NCBI RefSeq assembly: GCF_019263705.2
Contig: NZ_JADQDK010000001.1
Coordinates: 1,054,001-1,118,000, forward strand
Direction: 5' to 3'
Length of the DNA stretch: 64,000 bases
Source: Pseudonocardia abyssalis
Lineage (GTDB): Bacteria > Actinomycetota > Actinomycetes > Mycobacteriales > Pseudonocardiaceae
Part shown: one piece after another, positions 9,207 through 16,634 of the stretch
Layout: the number at the start of each line of letters is the position of its first letter
Position numbering within the stretch: position 1 is the first letter of the stretch
Notes under the pieces: model-generated
Database searches by the model: none
What the model saw: the letters and a program-made list of their open reading frames with translations, nothing else
Told to the model about the DNA's origin: nothing
Position numbers and translations under genes: made by a program

Positions 9207-9817
9207 CGGCGCTCGGCCCAGACGGCGTAGAGGGGGTCGCCGCGGCCCGGTGGGGTCCGGAGCTGCCCGCGCACCTCGCCGAACCCCTCGGACACCACGA
9301 AGAACGCGTTGACGATCTCCAGACGGCCCTCGTCGTCCGTGCCGAGCCAGCCGCGGATCGCCTTGGTGGGGAAGCACCGGTTGGAGAAGGTCACCACGAA
9401 CCGCCCTCCGGGTCGCAGCACCCGCGCGATCTCCCGGAACACGGCGACCGGGTCGACGAGGTAGTCGACGGAGACGCAGCAGACGGCGTCGTCGAAGGAG
9501 GCGTCGGGGAAAGGGAGGGACGGGTCGGTGTTGAGGTCGCGCACGACGCGCTCGGCGAGCGCCGGGTTCGCCGCCAGCTCCGCCGCGTTCATGCCGAGGC
9601 CGACGAGCCGGCGCGGCGGGTCCGGGAAGTGCGAGATCCACGACGAGCACAGGTCGAGCACCTCGCCGTCGAGCCCCAGCTCGGCGTACAGCGCCCCGAC
9701 CGCGGCGATCGCCCTGTCGTCGATGTGCGTGACGAGCCGCGGCGGACCGTAGAACCCGGCGTCGGGGGAGGGGTCGGCGCGGTCGAAGAAGCCCGGCGGG
9801 AACACGGCGTCGGTCAC
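9203..9817 (-). CDS. SAM-dependent methyltransferase (class I, UbiE-like)
   Basis: 204-residue methyltransferase. The fold is recognisable from VLDLCSSWISHFP (motif I variant), LPFPDASFDDAVCCVSVDYL and VLRPGGRFVVTFSNRCF, the signature of methyltransferase-11 type enzymes. Motif I lacks the usual Gly-rich GxGxG (DLCSSW instead), so SAM binding may differ. The GTG at 9817 gives VTDAVFPPGFFDRADP as N-terminus; longer in-frame starts would run into the repeat array. Isolated gene facing the SDR. Confidence 0.8.
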   Translation of the reverse strand: MTDAVFPPGFFDRADPSPDAGFYGPPRLVTHIDDRAIAAVGALYAELGLDGEVLDLCSSWISHFPDPPRRLVGLGMNAAELAANPALAERVVRDLNTDPSLPFPDASFDDAVCCVSVDYLVDPVAVFREIARVLRPGGRFVVTFSNRCFPTKAIRGWLGTDDEGRLEIVNAFFVVSEGFGEVRGQLRTPPGRGDPLYAVWAERR

Positions 9818-9840
9818 GCCCCGACCGTAGGGCCGCAACC

Positions 9841-9906
9841 CACCCCCCGCTCCGCGAGTCGCGGGAATCCCGCCCGCGAGTCGCCACATCCCCGCCCCGC
9901 GACACA
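9841..9906 (-). repeat. Inverted-orientation copies of the 22-bp-period repeat
   Basis: GCGAGTCGC occurs at 9854-9862 and 9876-9884, exactly 22 bases apart, inside units of the form CCCGCCCGCGAGTCGC, with a degenerate third unit at 9885-9906. They are the reverse complement of the four direct units at 10132-10219 and belong to the same family as the array at 39230-39351. Probably transcribed as structured RNA downstream of, or between, genes. Confidence 0.8.
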
Positions 9907-10131
9907 CACCTGTCCCGTGGCGTCCCTGGCCCGCGGCGCGGGACGCCGGCGCAGGGGCGGGCGGGTGGGCTCACCTCCTGTCACGGCTCCCGGTCCATGA
10001 TCGGCGTCACCTGCGTGCCACGGCGGCCCGTGCAGCCGTGGTACGCAGCTCATGGCGATCTGCGCGCCGCAGCCCGCCGCGGCCGGGACCACCGCCCGGG
10101 CCCCGGACGCAACCGGGCGCGGTGGCGGACA
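9907..10131. other. Non-coding gap with a 14-bp hairpin
   Basis: Between the two repeat blocks there is no convincing gene: the open frames are GC-skewed shadows. The only clear structure is an inverted repeat, CTGCGTGCCACGGC at 10011-10024 and GCCGTGGTACGCAG at 10035-10048 (13 of 14 pairs, 10-base loop). It has no U tract, so it could be a terminator-like stem or a protein site. Confidence 0.6.
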
Positions 10132-10219
10132 GCGACTCGCGGGCGAGGACGGAGCGACTCGCGGGCGCGGATGCGGCGACTCGCGGGCGGGGATGCGGCG
10201 ACTCGCGGGGTCAGGTGGG
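10132..10219 (+). repeat. Four direct copies of a 22-bp tandem repeat
   Basis: Units start at 10132, 10154, 10176 and 10198, each beginning GCGACTCGCGGG; the rest of each unit (CGAGGACGGA, CGCGGATGCG, CGGGGATGCG) drifts. There are no unique spacers, which excludes CRISPR. The last unit contains the stop codon of the DUF309 gene (10211-10213), so the array abuts a gene end. Confidence 0.85.
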
Positions 10220-10690
10220 TGGGCGCAGGTGGGGGCGGAGGTCGGTCTCCGACGGGGCCGCCCCGTCCGCGATGCGCGCCGCCAGCGCGTCGGCGTGGGC
10301 GACGAGGCCGGGCAGGTCCAGCCCGGCGGGGGTGTCCCCGACCCAGCGCCGGACGTGGTCGGCTCCGCGCTCCAGCAGTGCGACGGCCCCGCGCGCGTTG
10401 CCGCGCTGGGCGTGGGTCAGGCCGACGGCGACCTGGGCGAGGCCCCGCCACAGCTCCCGTTCGGGCGCCGCCGCGGCCTTCCACGCCCCCTCCAGCACCT
10501 CGTGCGCCCCGAAGGGCAGTCCGGCGTCGAGCAGCCGCTGGGCCTCGGTGACGGCCTCGTCGGCGGTGAGCACCAGGTCCTCGGGCACCCGTTCCACGCC
10601 GTCGGCCCCGTGCGGCAGTGGCCGGCCGGCCGCGTCCCGGGGCCGCGCGCTGCGGGCCCTCCCGGCGTCGTCGCGGTCACGGGTCGTCAT
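10211..10690 (-). CDS. DUF309 domain-containing protein
   Basis: 159-residue helical cytoplasmic protein. The DUF309 signature is clear: a segment GLPFGAHEVLEGAWK followed by ERELWRGLAQVAVGLTHAQR and GNARGAVALLERG. The ATG at 10690 has GGTGGG six bases upstream and is preferred over the ATG at 10705. Function of the family is unknown. It lies between a tRNA gene and the repeat array, and its 3' end is inside the last repeat unit. Confidence 0.85.
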   Translation of the reverse strand: MTTRDRDDAGRARSARPRDAAGRPLPHGADGVERVPEDLVLTADEAVTEAQRLLDAGLPFGAHEVLEGAWKAAAAPERELWRGLAQVAVGLTHAQRGNARGAVALLERGADHVRRWVGDTPAGLDLPGLVAHADALAARIADGAAPSETDLRPHLRPPT

Positions 10691-10748
10691 GTGCCCACCG
10701 TGCATCCGTTCACCGTGCCATCCGTTCGCCGTGCCGGATGTGACGCGG

Positions 10749-10821
10749 TGCCCCCGGTGGGATTCGAACCCACACTTGACGCTGTTTGAGAGCGCTTCCT
10801 CTGCCGTTGGGATACGGGAGC
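10749..10821 (-). tRNA. tRNA-Leu (anticodon CAA), class I shape with short variable loop
   Basis: A full cloverleaf folds on the minus strand: acceptor GCTCCCG/CGGGGGC with one G-U pair, D arm TCC/GGA with a 10-base loop containing GG, anticodon stem GCGCT/AGCGT, loop CTCAAAC (anticodon CAA, + strand 10786-10788), five-base variable region CAAGT, T arm GTGGG/CCCAC with loop TTCGAAT, and discriminator A73. CCA is not encoded. CAA reads UUG (Leu), yet bacterial tRNA-Leu normally has a long variable arm, which is missing here. A14, A15-U48 and A73 are Leu-compatible. Identity is therefore by anticodon only. Confidence 0.85.
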
Positions 10822-10881
10822 CGTGAGAAGGACGATACCGGCAGACCCGAGATCACAGCGCCTCGCCACCCACCGTCCGGC

Positions 10882-10887
10882 TATTCT
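10882..10887 (+). promoter_or_regulatory. Candidate -10 box TATTCT of the ANTAR regulator gene
   Basis: TATTCT lies 41 bases upstream of the GTG at 10929, in a locally AT-richer stretch of an otherwise GC-rich gap between the tRNA and the regulator gene. The gene also has a ribosome site (GAGGGAGAAA), so a short leader is expected. No good -35 hexamer was seen. Confidence 0.4.
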
Positions 10888-10928
10888 GAATCCTTCCGGT
10901 TCGACCAGTCCGGTGTGAGGGAGAAACG

Positions 10929-11555
10929 GTGACCCAGTCGATTTCCGAGGAGAGCAGCCCCGCGGCCGAGACCACAGGTCTGCGCGTGCTGGTGGTCGAG
11001 GACGAGGCGCTGATCCGCCTCGACCTCACGGAGATGCTGCGCGAGGAGGGCTACGTCGTCGCGGGTGAGGCGGGCGACGGGGAGCAGGCGGTCAAGCTGG
11101 CCCGCGAGCTCACGCCGGACCTCGTGATCATGGACGTCAAGATGCCGAAGGTCGACGGCATCGCCGCGGCCGGCGAGATCGTGGGGGAGCGCATCGCCCC
11201 CGTCGTGATGCTCACGGCGTTCAGCCAGCGCGAGCTCATCGAGCAGGCGCGTGACGCCGGCGCGATGGCGTACCTGGTGAAGCCGTTCGCGCGGCACGAG
11301 CTCGTGCCCGCGATCGAGCTGGCGGTGTCCCGGTTCGCGGAGAAGAAGGCGCTCGAGGACGAGGTCGCCACGCTGACCGACCGGCTGGAGACGCGCAAGC
11401 TCGTCGACCGCGCCAAGGGCCTGCTCATGAGCCGCCAGTCGATGTCCGAGCCCGACGCGTTCCGCTGGATCCAGCGCACCGCGATGGACCGGCGCACCAC
11501 GATGAAGGCCGTCGCCGAGGCGGTCGTCGACGGTCTCAACCCGCCGCGCGCCTGA
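10929..11555 (+). CDS. pdtaR: ANTAR-domain response regulator (PdtaR-like antiterminator)
   Basis: 208 residues: receiver domain then RNA-binding ANTAR domain. The receiver has the acidic pair E24-D25 (VVEDEALIR), phospho-acceptor D69 (VIMDVKMP), conserved T/S (MLTAFS) and K (YLVKPF). The ANTAR helix bundle spans about 145-205 (LVDRAKGLLMSRQSMSEPDAF). In mycobacteria the orthologue Rv1626 is phosphorylated by PdtaS and binds hairpin pairs in mRNA leaders to prevent termination. The GTG start has GAGGGAG six to eight bases upstream. No histidine kinase is in the window, as is usual for this pair. Confidence 0.92.
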   Translation: MTQSISEESSPAAETTGLRVLVVEDEALIRLDLTEMLREEGYVVAGEAGDGEQAVKLARELTPDLVIMDVKMPKVDGIAAAGEIVGERIAPVVMLTAFSQRELIEQARDAGAMAYLVKPFARHELVPAIELAVSRFAEKKALEDEVATLTDRLETRKLVDRAKGLLMSRQSMSEPDAFRWIQRTAMDRRTTMKAVAEAVVDGLNPPRA

Positions 11556-11749
11556 TCTTCCCCTCACGCACGGCTACCTGATCGATCACGGACCGCTGTG
11601 TCCGAGTTGCGGTCCGGTAAAGGACGGCTTCGAGGTGGTGACGTGGCGGCGAACGTCGGTCTAACGTCCCGGTCGCTCTCGACAGGCGGGAGCGATGCGG
11701 TGATCGGGCACCGCACATCGAAGTCGTGCAGTACGGGAAGGACATCAGT
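11556..11749 (+). promoter_or_regulatory. Leader region of the liv operon with a 7-bp hairpin
   Basis: This 194-base gap must carry the liv promoter. A hairpin TGCGGTG/CACCGCA (11696-11702 with 11709-11715, loop ATCGGG) lies 35 bases before the livK start. The site GGAAGGA for livK is at 11738-11744. No paired ANTAR-type hairpins with the usual AGACNNU loop were recognised. Confidence 0.5.
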
Positions 11750-12976
11750 ATGAGTCGGAGGCGCGCAGTCGTCACCGCCGCGATCCTCGCCGGAGCGCTT
11801 GTGCTCTCGGCATGCGGTACCAACCGGGAAGAGGGTGGCGGCGCCGCCGCGGGGGCCTGCGACACGAGCAAGGGCACCCTGGTGGTCGGTCTCGTCGCCC
11901 CCCTGTCCGGTCCGCTCTCCGCCCTGGGTCTGGGGATGCAGAACTCGGCCGACCTCGCGGTCGACCAGGCCAACCAGAACTGCACCGTCCCGGGCTACGC
12001 CCTGCGGCTGCAGGCCGAGGACGACCAGTCGATGCCGGCCATCGCGGCCAACGCGGCCACGCGCCTCGCGTCGGACCCCAACGTCGTCGGCGTCGTCGGC
12101 ACGCTGAACTCCTCGACCGCCCAGACGGTGCAGCCGATCCTGCAGCAGCGCGGCATCGTGCAGGTCTCGCCGGCCAACACCAACCCCACCCTGACCCAGG
12201 GTGAGGCGTACGAGACGGCCCCGGCCCGCCCGTTCGAGAACTACTTCCGCGTCGCCACCACCGACGCCGTGCAGGGCCCGTTCGGTGCCCAGTACCTCGT
12301 CACCACCGCGGGCAAGAAGTCCATCGCGGTCATCGACGACGGCAAGACCTACGGCGCCGGCCTCGCCGCCGCGTTCGCCGCCGAGGCCGAGCGACTGGGT
12401 GCCACGATCGTCGCCCGCGAGAAGGTCGGCGAGAACGACACCGACTTCTCCGGCGTCGTCACCACGATCCGCGCCCTGAACCCGGACGCGGTCTACTACG
12501 GCGGCGAGTACCCCGCCGCGGGCCCGCTGTCGGCGCAGATCCTCGCCGGTGGACTGGACATCCCGGTCATGGGCGGCGACGCCCTGATCAACGCCGAGTA
12601 CGTCCCGCTGGGCGGCCGGGTCGGCGACCTGGGCACCAGCGTCGGCGCACCGGCCGAGGACCTGGAGAGCGCCAAGCAGTTCATCGCCGACTACGCGGCG
12701 GCCAACTACGTCGAGGGCTACGAGACCTACGGCGCGCTGACCTACGACTCGGCGAACATCATCATCAACTCCCTGGTCACGGCCCTGGGCGACGGTGACT
12801 GGTCCGAGGACACCCGCGCCGCGGTCGTCTCCGCGGTGCAGGCCACCGACTTCGAGGGCGCGGCGGGTCCCGTCACGTTCGACGAGTTCGGCGACACGAC
12901 CAACAAGCTGCTGACGGTATACACGGTCGAGGGCGACGCGTTCGTCCCGCTGGAGACGGGCACCTTCGAGGGCTGA
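11750..12976 (+). CDS. livK: Branched-chain amino-acid ABC transporter, substrate-binding lipoprotein
   Basis: Secreted type I periplasmic-binding protein anchored as a lipoprotein, 408 residues. The ATG at 11750 follows GGAAGGA by five bases. The signal is MSRRRAVVTAAILAGALVL with lipobox LSAC. The mature part has VGLVAPLSGPLSALGLGM, VVGVVGTLNSSTAQTVQPI and a Ser/Thr-rich ligand hinge typical of Leu/Ile/Val receptors. First gene of livK-H-M-G-F. The ligand could be branched-chain amino acids, another amino acid or an amide. Confidence 0.9.
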   Translation: MSRRRAVVTAAILAGALVLSACGTNREEGGGAAAGACDTSKGTLVVGLVAPLSGPLSALGLGMQNSADLAVDQANQNCTVPGYALRLQAEDDQSMPAIAANAATRLASDPNVVGVVGTLNSSTAQTVQPILQQRGIVQVSPANTNPTLTQGEAYETAPARPFENYFRVATTDAVQGPFGAQYLVTTAGKKSIAVIDDGKTYGAGLAAAFAAEAERLGATIVAREKVGENDTDFSGVVTTIRALNPDAVYYGGEYPAAGPLSAQILAGGLDIPVMGGDALINAEYVPLGGRVGDLGTSVGAPAEDLESAKQFIADYAAANYVEGYETYGALTYDSANIIINSLVTALGDGDWSEDTRAAVVSAVQATDFEGAAGPVTFDEFGDTTNKLLTVYTVEGDAFVPLETGTFEG

Positions 12977-13061
12977 CCGAGGTCAGCCGGTGTGCGGCCC
13001 CGACCCGGGGCCGCCCAGTACGAGCCGAGCGGTGGGGGCGGGCCAAGAGCCCGCCCCCACC
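12971..13061 (+). promoter_or_regulatory. Three tandem hairpins between livK and livH
   Basis: Three perfect stems follow each other: GGCTGACC/GGTCAGCC (12971-12988, overlapping the livK stop), GCGGCCCC/GGGGCCGC (12994-13014) and GGTGGGGGCGGGC/GCCCGCCCCCACC (13031-13061, loop CAAGA). Such stems after binding-protein genes are known to protect the upstream mRNA from 3' decay and to lower permease expression. None has a U tract. Confidence 0.75.
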
Positions 13062-13082
13062 GCGGCGTAGGAGGGACCCCTC

Positions 13083-14015
13083 TTGCTGTCCACGTTCCTG
13101 TCCCAGGTCGTCAACGGCCTGATCCTGGGATCGTTGATCGGGCTGATCGCCCTGGGCTACACGATGGTCTACGGGATCATCCAGCTGATCAACTTCGCCC
13201 ACGGAGAGATCTTCATGGTGGGCTCCTACGGGGGCCTGGCCATGTTCACCTACCTGCTCCCCACCGCGATCCAGAACCAGTGGTGGTTCGCGCTGCCGCT
13301 GTTGCTGGTCGCCGGCGCGGCGATCGCCGTGATCGTCGCGGTCCTGATGGAGCGCTTCGCCTACCGGCCCCTGCGTAACGCTCCCCGCCTCGCCCCGCTG
13401 ATCACGGCCCTCGGTGTGTCCGTCGCGCTGCAGGAGGCCGTGCGGGTCTTCTACCCCAACGCCACCGCGGCCGTCCCGTTCCCCAAGGTGTTCGTCGAGG
13501 GGACGCTCGCGATCCCGATGGGCGACGGCATCGTGCCGATCCGCTACACGGGCATGCTGATCATCGTCGTGTCCCTCGTGCTGGCCTTCGCGCTCAACGC
13601 GTTCGTCAACGGCTCGCGGATGGGGCGCGCGATGCGGGCCACCTCGCAGGACCGCGACGTCGCGCGCCTCATGGGCATCGACCCCGACCGCGTCATCGTC
13701 CTGACCTTCGTCCTCGGTGCTGCCCTGGCCGGCGTCGCCGGCATCCTGTACGGCGCCGACCTCGGCCTGATCAACATCAACATCGGCCTGCAGAACGGCC
13801 TGTTCGCGTTCACCGCGGCCGTGCTCGGCGGGATCGGCAACATCAAGGGCGCCGTCGCGGGCGGTCTGGTGATCGGCCTGGTCAAGACGCTCGGTGGGCA
13901 GTACCTGCCGGGCGGCACCCCGTACGACTACGTCTGGATCTTCGTGGTCCTGATCGCCGTGCTGGTCTTCCGGCCACAGGGCTTCTTCGGCGAGACCGAG
14001 CGGGTGCGCGCATGA
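13083..14015 (+). CDS. livH: Branched-chain amino-acid ABC permease LivH
   Basis: Inner-membrane subunit of the importer, 310 residues with about eight helices. Family motifs are LGYTMVYGIIQLINFAHGE near residue 30 (the LivH signature) and the coupling-loop segment RAMRATSQDRDVARLMGI near residue 185. The start is a rare TTG at 13083, supported by GTAGGAGGG seven to ten bases upstream. It follows the three hairpins and overlaps livM by four bases (ATGA). Confidence 0.92.
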   Translation: MLSTFLSQVVNGLILGSLIGLIALGYTMVYGIIQLINFAHGEIFMVGSYGGLAMFTYLLPTAIQNQWWFALPLLLVAGAAIAVIVAVLMERFAYRPLRNAPRLAPLITALGVSVALQEAVRVFYPNATAAVPFPKVFVEGTLAIPMGDGIVPIRYTGMLIIVVSLVLAFALNAFVNGSRMGRAMRATSQDRDVARLMGIDPDRVIVLTFVLGAALAGVAGILYGADLGLININIGLQNGLFAFTAAVLGGIGNIKGAVAGGLVIGLVKTLGGQYLPGGTPYDYVWIFVVLIAVLVFRPQGFFGETERVRA

Positions 14016-15757
14016 CCACACTGGAGAAGGCCCCGGCCCCGGCTCCGACGGGCCGCCTCGCGGGCCTCACCGCCTACGCCACGCCGTTGCGCGCGGCGGG
14101 TGGCGTGCTCACCGTGGTCGGCGCCTACCTGCCGTGGGCCACGTTCGTGCTCAACGACGGCGCCTACCCCGAGCAGGCCACGCTGGAGTTCTTCACGGTC
14201 CCCTTCGGGGTCACCGGGTTCCGGCTGCACCTGCTGCTGTTCGGGCTGGCGGCGATCGTGCTGGCGCTGGTCGCCGTACCCGCGAAGGGGCGGATCATCC
14301 GGGCGCTGGGCTTCGGCGTCGTCGCGATGAGCGTCGTCAACGGGCTCTACATCGTCGCCGAGGGCGGGGGTCTGGGCGCGGTCACCGTCGCCGACGGCGT
14401 CGCGTTCGGGGCACTCGCCGCCCTGGTCGGCGGCGTGCTGCTGGTCGTCGGCGCCAACGCGGGCGGGATCGAGCCCCAGCCGGTGTGGACCTGGCGGCTC
14501 AACGCCTGGGTCGAGCGGGCCCTGCTGATCGTGATCTTCCTGCTGCTGCTCCTGCTCGTCGCCGCCGTGCTCACCAGCGGTGGCCAGGGCGGCGGCGCGA
14601 GCTACGCGGGCGCGATCTTCCTGTCCTTCCTCGGCGCGGTCGGCGGGCTGATGGCCGCGCTGTCGGCGTCGGGCCTGTTCGGGTGGATCACCGCGCTGAC
14701 CGAGCGGCACCGCATCTACAGCGTCCTGCTCCTGCTGGTCACGGCGCTGCTGCTGCCGCTGACGTCGGCGGGCACCGAGTACTGGATGACGGTCGCGGCC
14801 ACCATCGGTGTGTACGCGGCCACCGCGATCGGGCTCAACATCGTCGTCGGCCTCGCGGGCCTGCTCGACCTCGGCTACGTCGCGTTCCTGGGCATCGGCG
14901 CGTTCGTCGCGGCGAACCTGTCCGGGGCGGCGGCGTCGCAGATCGGGATCACGCTCCCGTTCCCGCTCGTCATGATCATCTCGGCGATCGTGGCCGGGAT
15001 CTTCGGCGCGATCGTCGGGTCGCCGACGCTGCGCGTGCGCGGTGACTACCTGGCGATCGTGACGCTGGCGTTCGGCGAGATCTTCGTCCGCAGCGCGCAG
15101 AACAACATCGGCGGTCTGACGGGTGGCTCGAACGCCATCCCCAACATCCCGCCGGTGTCGTTGTTCGGCAACGACTTCAACGAGGGACTGGAGATCGGCG
15201 GGCTGGAGCTGCCGCCGGGCTTCCTCTACTACGTCCTGATCGTGCTGATCATCTCCGCGGTGATGGTGGTGTTCGCGAACCTCAAGTTCTCCCGGCTCGG
15301 CCGGGCGTGGATCGCGATCCGCGAGGACGAGGACGCCGCCCGGGCCATGGGCATCCGCACCGGTCCGATCAAGATCCTGGCGTTCCTCATCGGGGCGATG
15401 TTGGCCGGGCTGGCCGGGGCGTTCTACGCCCACAAGCTCGGCACGGTGTCCTACGAGAGCTTCCGGTTCCTGGAGTCGGTGACGCTGCTCGCCGCCGTCA
15501 TCCTCGGCGGCATGGGTACCATCCCCGGTGCCGTGCTCGGGGCGTCGGTGCTGTTCGTGCTCCCGGAGAAGCTCCGCGAGTTCTCCGAGTACCGGCTCCT
15601 GCTGTTCGGCATCGCGCTCGTGCTCATCATGCGGTTCCGTCCGCAGGGGATCGTGCCCGACGCGCACCGCCGCGCCGAGCTGGCCCCGGAGACGGACCCG
15701 GCGATCATCGCCGCGGAGGAGAAGGTCGCGGCCGAGGCGAAGGAGCACAAGTCGTGA
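14012..15757 (+). CDS. livM: Branched-chain amino-acid ABC permease LivM, N-terminally extended
   Basis: 581 residues, far longer than a typical 300-420 residue LivM. The conserved LivM core starts near residue 260 (TIGVYAATAIGLNIVVGLAG) and carries LDLGYVAFLGIGAF and the coupling loop WIAIREDEDAARAMGI. The first 250 residues add about six hydrophobic segments, with a Pro/Ala-rich cytosolic start. Related extended LivM proteins occur in actinobacteria. Translation is coupled both to livH (ATGA) and livG (GTGA). Confidence 0.9.
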   Translation: MTTLEKAPAPAPTGRLAGLTAYATPLRAAGGVLTVVGAYLPWATFVLNDGAYPEQATLEFFTVPFGVTGFRLHLLLFGLAAIVLALVAVPAKGRIIRALGFGVVAMSVVNGLYIVAEGGGLGAVTVADGVAFGALAALVGGVLLVVGANAGGIEPQPVWTWRLNAWVERALLIVIFLLLLLLVAAVLTSGGQGGGASYAGAIFLSFLGAVGGLMAALSASGLFGWITALTERHRIYSVLLLLVTALLLPLTSAGTEYWMTVAATIGVYAATAIGLNIVVGLAGLLDLGYVAFLGIGAFVAANLSGAAASQIGITLPFPLVMIISAIVAGIFGAIVGSPTLRVRGDYLAIVTLAFGEIFVRSAQNNIGGLTGGSNAIPNIPPVSLFGNDFNEGLEIGGLELPPGFLYYVLIVLIISAVMVVFANLKFSRLGRAWIAIREDEDAARAMGIRTGPIKILAFLIGAMLAGLAGAFYAHKLGTVSYESFRFLESVTLLAAVILGGMGTIPGAVLGASVLFVLPEKLREFSEYRLLLFGIALVLIMRFRPQGIVPDAHRRAELAPETDPAIIAAEEKVAAEAKEHKS

Positions 15758-16560
15758 CCGACGCGATCCTGGCCGCCACGGGCGTCACCATGCGGTTCGG
15801 CGGGCTCACCGCGCTCAACGACGTCTCCTTCGACCTGGCCGAGGGCGAGGTCATCGGGCTGATCGGGCCGAACGGCGCGGGAAAGACCACGCTGTTCAAC
15901 TGCCTGACCGGGCTGTACTCGCCCACCGCGGGCGAGGTGGCACTGCGCGGGAAGCGGTTGCCCGAGGACCCGGCGAAGGTCACCGAGCTGGGCGTCGCCC
16001 GGACGTTCCAGAACATCCGCCTCTTCCCGTCGATGACGGCGGAGGAGAACGTGCTGGTCGGGCGGCACTGCCGGATGAAGCAGAGCCCGTTCTCCTCCCT
16101 GCTGCACGGGCCGGGCTTCCGGCGCAGCGAGTCCGAGGCGCTGGCGCGCTCGGCGGAGCTGCTCGCGTTCGTCGGGCTGACGAGGTTCTCCGACGAGCTC
16201 GCCCGCAACCTGCCCTACGGCGACCAGCGCCGGCTCGAGATCGCCCGCGCGCTGGCCACCGACCCGGCCGTGCTCCTGCTCGACGAGCCGACCGCGGGGA
16301 TGAACGCGCAGGAGACCGAGGCCACCCGGCAGCTGATCCTCTCGATCCGCGAGCTGGGCATCTCGGTCGTCGTGATCGAGCACGACACCAAGTTCATCTT
16401 CACGCTGTGCGACCGGGTGCTGGTGCTGGTGCAGGGCGAGCTGCTCGTCGAGGGCACGCCGGACGAGGTGCGGGGCGACCCGCGCGTCGTCGAGGCCTAC
16501 CTCGGGGCGCCGCCGGAGGAAGTCGAAGCGCAGATCCACGCCGGGGAGCAGACGCCATGA
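15754..16560 (+). CDS. livG: Branched-chain amino-acid ABC ATPase LivG
   Basis: 268-residue ATP-binding subunit on the cytoplasmic face. Walker A GPNGAGKTT near residue 38, Q-loop ARTFQNIRLF, signature LPYGDQRRLEIARAL (the LivG variant of LSGGQ), Walker B VLLLDEPTAG and switch His in VVIEHD. The C-terminal VEAYLGA tail is typical of LivG. GTG start overlaps the livM stop; its own stop overlaps the ATG of the micro-ORF. Confidence 0.93.
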   Translation: MTDAILAATGVTMRFGGLTALNDVSFDLAEGEVIGLIGPNGAGKTTLFNCLTGLYSPTAGEVALRGKRLPEDPAKVTELGVARTFQNIRLFPSMTAEENVLVGRHCRMKQSPFSSLLHGPGFRRSESEALARSAELLAFVGLTRFSDELARNLPYGDQRRLEIARALATDPAVLLLDEPTAGMNAQETEATRQLILSIRELGISVVVIEHDTKFIFTLCDRVLVLVQGELLVEGTPDEVRGDPRVVEAYLGAPPEEVEAQIHAGEQTP

Positions 16561-16634
16561 GCGAGCTTGCGAGCGAATCATCGACACAGCGTCCGAGCGA
16601 AGCGTCGAGCTCGCGCGGCGAGGGAGAACGATGA
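16557..16634 (+). CDS. 25-codon linker ORF between livG and livF
   Basis: An ATG at 16557 overlaps the livG stop (ATGA) and reads a Ser/Glu/Arg-rich 25-residue peptide (MSELASESSTQRPSEASSS...), ending in a TGA that overlaps the livF ATG at 16631 (ATGA again). The DNA consists of GAGCGA/GCGAGC-type repeats, and GAGGGAGAA near its 3' end serves livF. It may be a translated spacer element that keeps ribosomes moving from livG to livF rather than a functional peptide. Confidence 0.5.
   Translation: MSELASESSTQRPSEASSSRGEGER

Noticed and set aside
10132..10219. Possible CRISPR array
   Set aside because: Units are contiguous 22-mers with drifting sequence and no unique spacers; direct and inverted copies coexist and there are no cas genes.
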